The position numbers and the translations under genes are program-made. Source: Allobosea sp. (GTDB lineage: Bacteria; Pseudomonadota; Alphaproteobacteria; Rhizobiales; Beijerinckiaceae). Taken from it: 64,000 nt of DNA. Under the pieces are notes generated by a model. It was not told the origin of the DNA. It was given only the letters and a program-made list of their open reading frames with translations, and did no database searches. Of this stretch, positions 33,955 to 43,430 are shown one piece after another. The stretch lies in NCBI RefSeq assembly GCF_017308075.1, contig NZ_JAFKFX010000031.1, positions 62,001 to 126,000 on the forward strand, given 5' to 3'. The first letter of the stretch is position 1; every line of letters begins with the position of its first letter.

Positions 33955-34545
33955 ATGGCGACACCGGAAGTGGAGGCGCTGACGCGCCGCGTGGCCGCAC
34001 TCGAAATCCAGCTCGCGGCCTTGCTCCAGGCAATCAATGTCGGCCGTGGCGGCTCGGTCGCGATCAGCGCGCCGACCGGATTGAGTATCACGGTGGGCGG
34101 CAACTGCACGATCAGCGCCGGGGCCGAGCTGACGTTGAACGCCGGCAGCAACTTCAGGACCAGTGTCGGCAGCGCCTACACGCTGCAATCCGGCGCCGGC
34201 ATCAGGCTGGCGGCCGGTACCGGTATCGGCATCTTTGCCGCGACCGCGCTCAACCTTAATGCCAACAGGCAGATCAGCCTGACGACGCGCGCCTTCGATG
34301 TCGCGGCAGCGGTCAGCATCGACATCGACAGCAGCAAGGATTTCGCCATCGCCAGCGGCCGGGCGCTCAGCGTCGAGGCTGCCGACGGCATGCTGCTCGA
34401 TTCCGGTGCGGCCTCCCTCCACTTGAAAAAGGATGGCTCGGTCGATCTCAAGGGCAAGGACGTCAACATCCGGGCCGGCGGCAGGATCAATGCCGTCGCG
34501 AGTTCCGACGTGACGATCAAGGGCTCCAAGATCCTCCAGAACTAA
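33955..34545 (+). CDS. Orphan VgrG-tip/phage-spike-like beta-helical protein with N-terminal coiled coil
   Basis: A 196-residue protein that I do not place in a named family with certainty. Residues 5-28 form a perfect 3-4 heptad (V6, L9, V13, L16, L20, L23, I27), a likely trimeric coiled coil. The rest is a run of short beta rungs rich in Gly, Ala, Ser and Val (SITVGGNCTISAGAELTLNA; later SVDLKGKDVNIRAGG) and ends SSDVTIKGSKILQN. That pattern and ending strongly resemble the C-terminal needle of VgrG/gp5 spikes. No other tail or secretion genes are nearby. Start ATG 33955 behind GGGGAGG. It could also be a stand-alone surface protein. Confidence 0.6.
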   Translation: MATPEVEALTRRVAALEIQLAALLQAINVGRGGSVAISAPTGLSITVGGNCTISAGAELTLNAGSNFRTSVGSAYTLQSGAGIRLAAGTGIGIFAATALNLNANRQISLTTRAFDVAAAVSIDIDSSKDFAIASGRALSVEAADGMLLDSGAASLHLKKDGSVDLKGKDVNIRAGGRINAVASSDVTIKGSKILQN

Positions 34546-34595
34546 GATTCTGCAGAACTGAGAGCCGGCGCTCGGCTTCGCCCTCCGGAAACGAA

Positions 34596-34629
34596 AACCC
34601 CGCCCGGGCCGGGTGGCCGGGGCGGGGTT
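34596..34629. terminator. Bidirectional terminator between the spike-like gene and the RND gene
   Basis: AACCCCGCCC (34596-34605) pairs perfectly with GGGCGGGGTT (34620-34629). The plus strand continues TCGTTTG and the minus strand TTCGTTT, so it can serve both convergent genes. Confidence 0.75.
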
Positions 34630-34645
34630 CGTTTGCGTTCGCGCC

Positions 34646-37600
34646 TCAGTGGGTCTGGGGCGCCGCGGCTTCCGTCGCCGGCTTTTTCTTCTTCTGGGGA
34701 GCGAGCGAGGCGAGCCAGCGCACGACCACATAGAAGACCGGCGTGAACAGCAGGCCGAACAGGGTGACGCCGATCATGCCGGAGAACACCGCAATGCCGA
34801 GTACCTGGCGCATCTCAGCGCCGGCGCCGACCGAGATCGTCAGCGGCAGCACGCCGAGGATGAAGGCGAGCGAGGTCATCAGGATCGGCCGCAGACGGGT
34901 CCTGGCGGCGGCGATGGCGGCATCGCGCCGGCTCATCCCCTCGTCCTCGGCCTGCTTGGCGAACTCGACGATCAGGATCGCGTTCTTCGCCGCCAGACCG
35001 ACCAGCACCACGAGCCCGATATCGACCAGCACGTTGCGGTCGAAATCCTTGTAGCTGACGCCGATCATCGCCGCGAGGATACACATCGGCACGATCAGGA
35101 TGACGGCGAGCGGCAAGGTCCAGCTTTCGTAGAGTGCCGCCAGCAGCAGGAAGACGAAGACGACGGCAAGGCCGAAGGCGATGATCGCGGTGTTGCCGGC
35201 GAGCTTTTCCTGCAATGCGATCTCGGTCCATTCGAAGCCGAAACCGGCCGGCAGGACCTGGCTCGCGATCTTCTCCACCGCCGCGATGCCCTGGCCGGTC
35301 GAGTAGCCGCGTGCCATCGACAGCTGCACTTCCGCCGCCGGATAGAGATTGTAGCGCGGCACGCGATAGGCGCCGGTCGTGTCCGAGAAGGTCGCGATCG
35401 AGCCGATCGGCACCATCTCGCCATCGGCATTGCGCGTCTTCAGATTGGCGACGTCGCGGATGTCGAGCCGGTGCGGATTGTCGGCCTGGGCCGTGACCCG
35501 GAAGGTCCGGCCGAGCAGGTTGAAGTCGTTAACATAGGCCGAACCCATATAGATCGAGAGCGTCTCGAAGATCCGGGTCACGGGCACGCCGAGCATTTCG
35601 GCCTTGGTCCTGTCGATATCGGCATAGATCTGCGGCGTCTTGGTCGAGAACAAGGTGAAGGGCTGCTGGATGCCGGGCGACTGGGCCGCTGTTCCCGCCA
35701 CGGCCCAGGTCGCGCCCTCGAGCGCGGTGAGCCCGCGTCCGCCGCGATCCTGGACATAACCCTTCAGGCCGCCGCCTGTGCCGATGCCGGGAACCGCCGG
35801 AGGCTCGACCACCAGGGCGAAAGCCTCGCCGATCTGGAAGAGCTGGGTGCGCAGGTCGTTCAGGATGCCCTGGGTGGTGAGGCCGGCCTTGGCGCGCTCG
35901 CGGAAGTCGCTAAGCGTGACGAAGGCGACGCCGGAATTGGGGGCGAGCGTGAAGGTCGCCCCGTCCAGGCCGGCGAAGGCGACGGCATGGGCGACGCCCG
36001 GGCGCGACAGCAGAAGGTCGGTCGCCTTGCGCACAACCGCGTCGGTCCGCGGCAGCGACGAGCCCGGCGGCAACTGGAAGACGGCGATGAAATAGCCGCG
36101 GTCGAGCTGCGGCACGAGTCCGGTCGGGACGGCGGCGAGGCGCTGGCCGGCGACCGCGATCAGTGCGGCATAGACCAGGAGCATGATGAAGCCGAAGCGG
36201 ATCAGGCGCGAGGTCACCGCGCCATAGGCGCGCGACAGCCAGTCGAAGGCCATGTTGAAATACTTGAAGAACCAGCGCAGTGGCGCGCCGAGCATCGCGA
36301 AGAAGCCGGTCGGCTTCTCATGGCTGTGCGGCTTCAGCAGGATCGCCGACATCGCCGGCGACAGGGTCAGCGAGACGAAGCAGGAGATCGCCGTCGACGC
36401 CGCGATGGTCACTGCGAACTGCTGGTAGAAGGTGCCCTGCAGGCCGGAGATGAACGCGGTCGGGATGAACACGGCGCAGAGCACGAGCGCGATCGCGAGC
36501 AGCGCGCCGCCGACCTCGTCCATCGTCTTGTGCGCGGCTTCCTTGGCGTTCATGCCTTGGGCGAGATAGCGCTCGACGTTCTCGACGACGACGATCGCGT
36601 CGTCGACGACGATGCCGATCGCCAGCACCAGGGCGAGCAGCGAGATCGTGTTGAAGGAGATGCCGACCGCGCTCATCACCAGGAAGGTGCCGACCAGCGA
36701 GACCGGGATCGCGATGATCGGGATGATCGCGGCGCGCCAGGTCTGCAGGAACAGCACCACGACGACGACCACGAGCAGGATCGCCTCGAGCAGCGTCGTG
36801 ACCACCGCCGAGACGGATTCCGCGATGAACTCGGTCGGGTTGTAGACGATCTTGTACTCGACGCCGGCCGGGAAGTTCTTCGACAGCTGGTCCATCGTCC
36901 GGATCAGCGCCTCGGAGGCGGCGAGCGCATTCGAGCCCGGGCGCTGGAACACGCCGATCGCGACCGCTTCCTTGTTGTCGAGATAGGAGTTCGAGAGATA
37001 GTCCTGCGCGCCGAGTTCGACACGCGCGACGTCGCGCAGCCGGATCGTGCCGCCATCCGCATCCGAGCGGACGACGATGTTGTAGAACTCGTCGACGGTG
37101 GTGAGACGGCCGAGCGTGTTGACCGAGAGCTGGAAGGCGCCGTCCGACTGCGCCGGCGGCTGGTTGATCGCGCCCGCCGCGACCTGGATGTTGGCGGCGC
37201 GGATCGCCGCGACGACATCGCCGGCCGTCAGGTTGCGCGAGGCGACCTTGGCCGGATCGAGCCAGACGCGCATCGAATAGTCGCGCGCGCCGAAGACCTG
37301 GACGTCGCCGACGCCCTCGACGCGGGTCAGCACGTCCTTGACGTTCAGCGTGGTGTAGTTCGAGACGTATTGCTGGTCGCGCGAGCCGTCCGGCGACAGC
37401 ATGTGGATGACCATCAGGAAGTCCGGCGAGGCCTTGCGGACCTGCAGGCCGAGCGTGCGTACCTCCTGCGGCAGGCGTGGTTCGGCCGCCGAGACGCGGT
37501 TCTGCACAAGCACCTGGGCCTGGTCGACATCGGTGCCGCCCTTGAAGACGACGTTGATCGAGACGCGCCCGTCACCGGTCGACTGCGACTGGATGTAGAG

Positions 37601-37834
37601 CATGTCGTCGACGCCGTTGACCTCCTGCTCGATCGGCGCCGCGACCGTGGCCGCGACGACCTCGGCCGAGGCGCCCGGATAGGTCGCGGTGATCGTCACG
37701 GTCGGCGGCGCGATCTCGGGATATTCCGCGATCGGCAGCGTACGCAGGGTGATCGCGCCGGCGATGGTCAGCAGGACCGAAAGAACGGTCGCGAAGATCG
37801 GCCGGTCGATGAAGAAATGGGCGAAGCGGAACAT
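34646..37834 (-). CDS. RND multidrug efflux pump, inner-membrane transporter (AcrB/MexB family)
   Basis: A 1062-residue HAE1-type pump. The N-terminus FRFAHFFIDRPIFATVLSVL and IAEYPEIAPPTVTITATYPG are typical; the proton-relay region GIVVDDAIVVVENVERY lies in TM4, and the second half repeats the plan with QLDRGYFIAVFQLPPGSS and VGLAAKNAILIVEFAKQ. Twelve membrane segments and two large periplasmic loops are expected. It follows the adaptor gene by 71 bases. No outer-membrane channel gene is present, so it must use one encoded elsewhere. Confidence 0.95.
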   Translation of the reverse strand: MFRFAHFFIDRPIFATVLSVLLTIAGAITLRTLPIAEYPEIAPPTVTITATYPGASAEVVAATVAAPIEQEVNGVDDMLYIQSQSTGDGRVSINVVFKGGTDVDQAQVLVQNRVSAAEPRLPQEVRTLGLQVRKASPDFLMVIHMLSPDGSRDQQYVSNYTTLNVKDVLTRVEGVGDVQVFGARDYSMRVWLDPAKVASRNLTAGDVVAAIRAANIQVAAGAINQPPAQSDGAFQLSVNTLGRLTTVDEFYNIVVRSDADGGTIRLRDVARVELGAQDYLSNSYLDNKEAVAIGVFQRPGSNALAASEALIRTMDQLSKNFPAGVEYKIVYNPTEFIAESVSAVVTTLLEAILLVVVVVVLFLQTWRAAIIPIIAIPVSLVGTFLVMSAVGISFNTISLLALVLAIGIVVDDAIVVVENVERYLAQGMNAKEAAHKTMDEVGGALLAIALVLCAVFIPTAFISGLQGTFYQQFAVTIAASTAISCFVSLTLSPAMSAILLKPHSHEKPTGFFAMLGAPLRWFFKYFNMAFDWLSRAYGAVTSRLIRFGFIMLLVYAALIAVAGQRLAAVPTGLVPQLDRGYFIAVFQLPPGSSLPRTDAVVRKATDLLLSRPGVAHAVAFAGLDGATFTLAPNSGVAFVTLSDFRERAKAGLTTQGILNDLRTQLFQIGEAFALVVEPPAVPGIGTGGGLKGYVQDRGGRGLTALEGATWAVAGTAAQSPGIQQPFTLFSTKTPQIYADIDRTKAEMLGVPVTRIFETLSIYMGSAYVNDFNLLGRTFRVTAQADNPHRLDIRDVANLKTRNADGEMVPIGSIATFSDTTGAYRVPRYNLYPAAEVQLSMARGYSTGQGIAAVEKIASQVLPAGFGFEWTEIALQEKLAGNTAIIAFGLAVVFVFLLLAALYESWTLPLAVILIVPMCILAAMIGVSYKDFDRNVLVDIGLVVLVGLAAKNAILIVEFAKQAEDEGMSRRDAAIAAARTRLRPILMTSLAFILGVLPLTISVGAGAEMRQVLGIAVFSGMIGVTLFGLLFTPVFYVVVRWLASLAPQKKKKPATEAAAPQTH

Positions 37835-37905
37835 GCTTTGGTCCTGGCCAGGAAGGGCAGGCGGACGGGCGATACCGTCCGCTGGCGTCGTGCGGCGTGC
37901 GCGCC

Positions 37906-39042
37906 TTACTTGGCGGCGGCCGCCTTGATCTCGGTCTGCTGCGGCGTCACCGTCACGCCGGGCCGGACCATGGGATTGGCGAGACCGGTGACGATCACCC
38001 TGTCGCCGGCGGTCAGCCCCTTCACGATCACGCGCAGCCCGTCCGTGATCTGGCCGAGGGTGACGGGCTTGGGCACGACCTTGTTGTCGGCGCTGACCGT
38101 CAGCACGATCTTGTTGGCCTGGTCGGAGACGATCACCGAATCCGGTACCAGCAGGCCGTCGACCTCGCCGGCATCGAGGCGCAACCGCCCGAAGGAGCCC
38201 GGTGTCAGGAAGCGGTCGCTGTTGGCGAAGACGGCGCGGCCGCGGATCGTGCCCGAACGGGCGTTCAGGGTGTTGTCGACGAAGTCGATCTTGCCGGTCC
38301 GGTTCCAGCTCGTCTCGTCCGAGAGGCGCACGCGTGCCTCCGGGGCGACGCCGCGCAGGCTGGCGAGACGGGCATAGCGCAGATAGTCGGCCTCCGAGAC
38401 GTCGAAGACGAACTTGATCGGATCGAGCGCGACGATGGTCGTCAGCAGGGTCGCGCCGGACTGTCCGCCGGCGATCAGGTTGCCGGCGTCGACGCGCCGG
38501 TTGGAGAGCCGGCCGGCGAGCGGCGCGCGCACCTGCGTCCATTCGAGATTGAGCTCGGCCGTCTTCAGATTGGCCTCGGCTGCCTGGTGCGAGGCGATCG
38601 CGCCGTTGAGGTTGGCGCGGCGCTGGTCGATGTCGCGGGCGGTGATCGTCCGGTTCTGGGTCAAGGCCTCGGCGCGCTCGACCTCGTTCTGGTTGAGGTC
38701 GACCTGGGCCTTGGTGCGGGCGACTTCGGCGCGCGCGGCGTCGACCGCGAGCGTGTAGGGCCGCTGGTCGATGGTGAAGAGCAGGTCGCCCGCCTTCACC
38801 ATGTCGCCGTCCTTGAAATGGATCTTGTCGACGAAGCCCGAGACGCGCGCTCGCACCTCGACCTGCTCGTCGGCTTCGAAGCGGCCGGTGAACTCGTCCC
38901 AATTGGTAACCCGCTTGGCCAGCGGCGTCGCCACGGTGACCGGCGGCGCAGGAGGCGCACCCTGCGCGATCGCCGCGAGCGGGAAGGCCGGGAGGGCGGC
39001 CGCCAAGACGAAAAGCGCCCTGCGGGAGCGACGGCGGATCAT
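37906..39042 (-). CDS. RND efflux periplasmic adaptor (membrane fusion protein)
   Basis: A 378-residue membrane fusion protein. It starts MIRRRSRRALFVLAAALPAF (signal/anchor), then VEVRARVSGFVDKIHFKDGD (first lipoyl half), two long helices around DAARAEVARTKAQVDLNQNE, LEWTQVRAPLAGRLSNR (second lipoyl half) and a beta-barrel region. ATG 39042 is preferred over the upstream in-frame ATG (39129) because the signal begins there and GGAG precedes it. It couples the RND pump to an outer-membrane channel. No local regulator is visible. Confidence 0.93.
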   Translation of the reverse strand: MIRRRSRRALFVLAAALPAFPLAAIAQGAPPAPPVTVATPLAKRVTNWDEFTGRFEADEQVEVRARVSGFVDKIHFKDGDMVKAGDLLFTIDQRPYTLAVDAARAEVARTKAQVDLNQNEVERAEALTQNRTITARDIDQRRANLNGAIASHQAAEANLKTAELNLEWTQVRAPLAGRLSNRRVDAGNLIAGGQSGATLLTTIVALDPIKFVFDVSEADYLRYARLASLRGVAPEARVRLSDETSWNRTGKIDFVDNTLNARSGTIRGRAVFANSDRFLTPGSFGRLRLDAGEVDGLLVPDSVIVSDQANKIVLTVSADNKVVPKPVTLGQITDGLRVIVKGLTAGDRVIVTGLANPMVRPGVTVTPQQTEIKAAAAK

Positions 39043-39294
39043 GGGTGACTCCGAAATGAATGCGGGCCCGGCGCGAGCTGCGGTTTCCCGGCGGTCAGGC
39101 AGAAATGCTGTAGTGCTGACGATTGTCAAGATACGTCACTCGACATTCGTGCGGCCTTGCGTGTCGCGGCCGGGATTGTGGTGCCATCGGGGCGCAGCGG
39201 CAACAGATGCTTGCTGGCGGCTGCGCAAGGCTCTACCTGAGGGGTTCGTCAATTTCTGGCAGGGCCGGCCGCCCGCCGTTTCCGGAACATCGCC

Positions 39295-40776
39295 ATGAAC
39301 GCCCATTCACGCCCCGCCGATCCGAAGAAGCTCATCAAGGGGGCAACCGGCGACTGGGAGGTCGTGATCGGCCTGGAGATCCATGCCCAGGTGACCTCCA
39401 ACGCCAAGCTGTTCTCCGGCTCCTCCACGGCCTTCGGCGGCGAGCCGAACGCCCATGTTAGCCTGGTCGATGCGGCAATGCCCGGGATGCTGCCGGTGAT
39501 CAACGAGGAATGCGTCCGCCAGGCGGTCCGCACCGGGCTCGGCCTGAATGCGCAGATCAACCACCGCTCGGTCTTCGACCGCAAGAACTACTTCTATCCG
39601 GATCTGCCGCAGGGCTACCAGATCAGCCAGTACAAGCACCCGATCGTCGGGGAGGGCGAGATCGCGGTCGACCTGTCGCCGACCGAGCAGATCACGGTGG
39701 GCATCGAGCGCCTGCATCTCGAGCAGGACGCCGGCAAGTCGATGCACGACCAGCACCCGACCATGAGCTTCGTCGACCTCAACCGTTCGGGCGTCGCGCT
39801 GATGGAGATCGTCTCCAAGCCGGATCTGCGCTCGGCCGACGAGGCCAAGGCCTATGTCTCGAAGCTGCGCACCATCCTGCGCTATATCGGCTCCTGCGAC
39901 GGCGACATGGAGAAGGGCAATCTGCGCGCCGACGTCAACGTCTCAGTGCGCAAGCCGGGCGAGCCCTTCGGCACGCGCTGCGAGATCAAGAACGTCAACT
40001 CGATCCGCTTCATCGGCCAGGCGGTCGAGGTCGAGGCCCGCCGCCAGATCGGTATCCTCGAGGATGGCGGTTCGATCGATCAGGAGACGCGCCTCTACGA
40101 TCCCGGCAAGGGCGAGACCCGCTCGATGCGCTCCAAGGAGGAGGCGCACGACTACCGCTATTTCCCCGATCCGGACCTGCTGCCGCTCGAATTCGACGAT
40201 GCCTTCGTCGACGATCTGAAGCAGCATCTTCCCGAGCTGCCGGACGCCAAGAAGGCGCGCTTCATCGCCGAATACGGGCTCTCGCCCTATGATGCCTCGG
40301 TGCTGGTCGCCGAGCGCGACCAGGCCGATTATTTCGAGGCGGTGGCGAAAGGCCGCGACGGCAAGGCCGCCGCGAACTGGGTGATCAACGAGCTGTTCGG
40401 CCGCCTCAACAAGGAGGGCAAGGAGGTCTCGACCTCGCCGGTCTCGGCTGCCCAGCTCGGTGGCCTCGTCGACCTGATCGGCGAGGGCGTGATCTCCGGC
40501 AAGATCGCCAAGGACCTGTTCGAGATCCTCTGGACCGAAGGCGGCGATCCCCGCGAGATCGTCGAGGCCCGCGGCATGAAGCAGGTCACCGACACCGGCG
40601 CCATCGAGAAGGCGGTCGACGAGATCATCGCCGCCAATCCGGACAAGGTCGAGCAGGTCAAGGCGAAGCCGACCATGCTCGGCTGGTTCGTCGGACAGGC
40701 GATGAAGGCCTCGGGCGGCAAGGCCAATCCGCAGGCCCTGAACGAGATCCTGAAGGCGAAACTTGGAATCGAATAG
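39295..40776 (+). CDS. gatB: Asp-tRNA(Asn)/Glu-tRNA(Gln) amidotransferase subunit B
   Basis: A 493-residue GatB. The N-terminal kinase/amidase part has [20 protein letters not shown] and [20 protein letters not shown], then [18 protein letters not shown] and [13 protein letters not shown]; the C-terminal YqeY-like domain ends [16 protein letters not shown], a normal GatB end. It makes Gln-tRNA(Gln) and/or Asn-tRNA(Asn) with GatA and GatC, which are not in the window. The next gene begins on the base right after its TAG. Confidence 0.97.
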   Translation: MNAHSRPADPKKLIKGATGDWEVVIGLEIHAQVTSNAKLFSGSSTAFGGEPNAHVSLVDAAMPGMLPVINEECVRQAVRTGLGLNAQINHRSVFDRKNYFYPDLPQGYQISQYKHPIVGEGEIAVDLSPTEQITVGIERLHLEQDAGKSMHDQHPTMSFVDLNRSGVALMEIVSKPDLRSADEAKAYVSKLRTILRYIGSCDGDMEKGNLRADVNVSVRKPGEPFGTRCEIKNVNSIRFIGQAVEVEARRQIGILEDGGSIDQETRLYDPGKGETRSMRSKEEAHDYRYFPDPDLLPLEFDDAFVDDLKQHLPELPDAKKARFIAEYGLSPYDASVLVAERDQADYFEAVAKGRDGKAAANWVINELFGRLNKEGKEVSTSPVSAAQLGGLVDLIGEGVISGKIAKDLFEILWTEGGDPREIVEARGMKQVTDTGAIEKAVDEIIAANPDKVEQVKAKPTMLGWFVGQAMKASGGKANPQALNEILKAKLGIE

Positions 40777-41538
40777 ATGGATTCGGATGAGTATCCGGCG
40801 TCTTATTTTGAATCAATCGGGGATCTTTGTGATCAAATTCTGAATATTACCAAGAAATGGGAGGTTGTGTGGTATCGCGGCCTCCCGTCTTCTGATTTTA
40901 AATTGATCCCATCTATATTTAGAGGGAAGCGAGTGCATGAGCATTTTAATTCAATAGAATTTCGAAGGCGGGCAAGATTAATTGATGGCGCATTGAGCTC
41001 GCAGTTCGATTTTATGTGCCTGATGCAGCACCACGGGTTGCCTACAAGGCTTCTTGATTGGACAGAGAGTCTTTCGGTTGCGTTGTATTTCTCAAGTTGC
41101 GGGCCCTATCAGAAAGGGTATTCTCCAACGATATGGCTTTTGGGGCCCTTTCAGTTGGGAAAATTAAACGGTATAAGTGATGTTATTTGTACATCAACTG
41201 ACGATGATATTATAAAGCATTGCGATATTGCATTTAATGATTTTTCGAATCTGGAAAACAATAGCTACAAAAAGTATCCTGTTCCTGTTTTACCAGATTT
41301 CATGTCGAGAAGACTGGCGGCGCAAGAAGGGGTTTTTACGATCCACGGAACAGACAAAAGGCCAGTCGAAGACACAGTTCCAAAGAGCATGCGGCGCTAT
41401 CTGCGAAAATTAGTAGCGAAGAATGGATGTGAGGGCGCTCTTCGAAAGCAAATTCGACTGGTCATGCCAAATGGAAATTCCATGTTTCCGGATATTGATG
41501 GCATCGGAAAGTATCTCGCGGACCATGGTGCCGAGTGA
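40777..41538 (+). CDS. FRG-domain protein on an AT-rich insert
   Basis: A 253-residue protein with a FRG domain (named after its FxRG-like core; WYRGLPSSDFKLIPSIFRG at about residues 33-51, then MQHHGLPTRLLDWTESLSVA, about residues 83-102). FRG domains occur in many proteins of mobile or defence-associated regions; their biochemical role is not settled. The gene is strikingly AT-rich against its neighbours (19 G/C in the 60 bases 40801-40860), with A/T-ending codons, and begins at the base after the gatB stop. A Shine-Dalgarno-like TTGGAA lies inside gatB. It looks like a recent acquisition between gatB and the GNAT genes. Confidence 0.85.
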   Translation: MDSDEYPASYFESIGDLCDQILNITKKWEVVWYRGLPSSDFKLIPSIFRGKRVHEHFNSIEFRRRARLIDGALSSQFDFMCLMQHHGLPTRLLDWTESLSVALYFSSCGPYQKGYSPTIWLLGPFQLGKLNGISDVICTSTDDDIIKHCDIAFNDFSNLENNSYKKYPVPVLPDFMSRRLAAQEGVFTIHGTDKRPVEDTVPKSMRRYLRKLVAKNGCEGALRKQIRLVMPNGNSMFPDIDGIGKYLADHGAE

Positions 41539-41554
41539 TTTCGGTGGGCGTTGA

Positions 41555-42058
41555 GTGAAACAAGGTCTCATCATCCGCGACGCGACTTCGGCCGATCTGT
41601 CGGCCGTGCGCGCGCTGCTGGTCGAGACCTGGCATGCGACCTATGATGGCATCTATGGCTGGCGTCGTGTCGCCGAGATTACCAATGCTTGGCATTCGCT
41701 CGATGCGCTCGCCGCTCAGCTCGGGCGCGAGAGCGGTGTTTTCCTGGTCGCGCTGATCGGCGAGGAGGTCGTCGGCACGGCCTCGGCCCGCAGCGAGCCT
41801 GATCATGCGGCGCTGCTGACGCGACTCTACGTCCTGCCGGCGCGGCAGGGCGAGGGCATCGGCCGAACGCTGCTCCAGGTCGCGCTCGCCTGCTTCCCGG
41901 ATGCGCCGGTGGCGCGGCTCGAGGTCGAGAGCCAGAACGAGCCGGCTATCGCCTTCTACGAGCGCATGGGTTTCTTCCTGCAGCGCCAGGCCCGTTTCGA
42001 CGGGCGCGAGGACACCCCCAACACCTTGATCATGGCCAGGCGGCTGTTCGTCGGTTGA
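41555..42058 (+). CDS. GNAT family N-acetyltransferase
   Basis: A 167-residue acetyltransferase. The acetyl-CoA site is seen in LYVLPARQGEGIGRTLLQVA (R/QxxGxG/A), preceded by VGTASARSEPDHAALLTRL, and the terminal NEPAIAFYERMGF is the usual motif B. GTG 41555 is taken as start (MKQGLIIRDATSADL). It overlaps the region upstream of the second GNAT gene. Substrate unknown. Confidence 0.88.
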   Translation: MKQGLIIRDATSADLSAVRALLVETWHATYDGIYGWRRVAEITNAWHSLDALAAQLGRESGVFLVALIGEEVVGTASARSEPDHAALLTRLYVLPARQGEGIGRTLLQVALACFPDAPVARLEVESQNEPAIAFYERMGFFLQRQARFDGREDTPNTLIMARRLFVG

Positions 42059-42093
42059 ACGCGCCTGCCAAGGCCTTTTCCCCGGAGATTGCG

Positions 42094-42579
42094 ATGAACG
42101 ACGTGTCCAACCCACATGGGATCACAATGCGCGCGGCGATCCGCGCCGACGCCCCGCGCATCGCGGCCCTGATCCTGATGGGGGCAGCCAAGCAGACGCG
42201 CACGGAGGTCGAGATCGAGGAAGAGGCGGCTCATCCTGCCTATCTCAGCGCGTTCGACGAGGTCGCGGCGAGCCCGCATAACAGGCTCTTCGTCGCCGAG
42301 CTCGACGGCGCCGTGGTCGGCACCTTGCAGGTGACGCTGATCCCGGGACTGGTCAATCGCGGCCGCAAACGTGCCAAGCTCGAGAGCGTGCATGTCGACC
42401 CGGCCCAGCGCAGCCGCGGCATCGGTGCCGTCATGGTCGCCTTCGCGGTCGATTTCGCCCGGCGCAACGGGGTGGGGCTGGTCGAGCTCACCTCGAACAA
42501 GTCCCGCGAGGCGGCGCACCGCTTCTACCGGCGGCTCGGCTTCGAACAGAGCCATGAGGGCTTCAAGCTCGAGCTCTGA
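42094..42579 (+). CDS. GNAT family N-acetyltransferase
   Basis: A 161-residue GNAT: VHVDPAQRSRGIGAVMVAFA is the acetyl-CoA pyrophosphate loop, and SREAAHRFYRRLGFEQSHEG the C-terminal motif. ATG 42094 is selected because CCGGAG lies 6-7 bases upstream; TTG at 42055 would overlap the previous gene. Possibly co-transcribed with the upstream GNAT gene. Confidence 0.88.
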   Translation: MNDVSNPHGITMRAAIRADAPRIAALILMGAAKQTRTEVEIEEEAAHPAYLSAFDEVAASPHNRLFVAELDGAVVGTLQVTLIPGLVNRGRKRAKLESVHVDPAQRSRGIGAVMVAFAVDFARRNGVGLVELTSNKSREAAHRFYRRLGFEQSHEGFKLEL

Positions 42580-42704
42580 GGCCGGGGCTACGCTCCCTCA
42601 CGGCATGGCTCGCCCGCCCTGGACGCGCGGCCGATCAGCTTACGCAGCCGCGGCCGGCTCCCTAGAGTGACCGACCAACCTCAACGCAGACGAGGATGCA
42701 ACGC

Positions 42705-43412
42705 ATGTCGCAAGAGCAGTCCAAGCCGATCGATCTCTATTACTGGCCGACACCGAATGGCTGGAAGATCACCATCATGCTCGAGGAATGCGGGCTGCCC
42801 TACGAAATCGTGCCGGTGAACATCGGCAAGGGCGACCAGTTCAAGCCGGAATTCCTGGCGTTCTCGCCGAACAACCGGATGCCGGCGATCATCGATCCGC
42901 AGGGGCCGGATGGCACGCCGATCTCGGTCTTCGAATCCGGTGCGATCCTGCAATATCTCGGCCGCAAGACCGGGAAATTCTATCCGGCCGACGAGCGGGC
43001 CCGCGTCGCCGTCGACGAATGGCTGTTCTGGCAGATGGGCGGATTCGGGCCGATGCTCGGCCAGACCCATCATTTCCGCATCTACGCGCCGGAGAAGGTG
43101 CCCTACGCGATCGAGCGCTACACCAATGAGGCGAATCGGCTCTATGGGGTGCTGAACCGGCGCCTCGAAGGCCGCGAATTCATCTGCGACGCCTATTCGA
43201 TCGCCGACATGGCCTGCATCGGCTGGGCCCGTGGCTGGGAGCGCCAGGGCCAGGACATCGCGCAATTCCCCAATGTCGCGCGCTGGCTCGAGACGATGCT
43301 GGCGCGTCCGGCCGTCCAGCGTGGGCTTGCCGTCGGTGCGGAGCTGCGCAACCCGGCCGGCATCTCGACGCCGGAGGAGAAGGCGATCCTGTTCGGCCAG
43401 AAGGCGCGCTGA
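42705..43412 (+). CDS. Glutathione S-transferase family protein (disulfide-bond oxidoreductase type, YfcG/YghU-like)
   Basis: A 235-residue GST with an N-terminal thioredoxin-like domain (IDLYYWPTPNGWKITIMLEE, NNRMPAIIDPQG, VFESGAILQYLGRKTG) and a C-terminal helical domain (EFICDAYSIADMACIGWARG). The Asn of TPNGWK is the catalytic position in Nu-class GSTs such as YfcG and YghU. ATG 42705 is preferred over 42696 because GAGG (42692-42695) is then nine bases away. Confidence 0.92.
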   Translation: MSQEQSKPIDLYYWPTPNGWKITIMLEECGLPYEIVPVNIGKGDQFKPEFLAFSPNNRMPAIIDPQGPDGTPISVFESGAILQYLGRKTGKFYPADERARVAVDEWLFWQMGGFGPMLGQTHHFRIYAPEKVPYAIERYTNEANRLYGVLNRRLEGREFICDAYSIADMACIGWARGWERQGQDIAQFPNVARWLETMLARPAVQRGLAVGAELRNPAGISTPEEKAILFGQKAR

Positions 43413-43430
43413 CGCCGCTTGAACCCTCGG

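Noticed and set aside
34613..38377. Plus-strand open frame of more than 1200 codons
   Set aside because: It is antisense to the RND pump and adaptor genes, is rich in Arg, Asp and Gln, and has no domain pattern. Long antisense frames are normal for GC-rich genes with a strong third-position bias.
40777..41540. Insertion sequence or integrase boundary around the FRG gene
   Set aside because: No transposase, terminal inverted repeats or clear target duplication could be found at the junctions.
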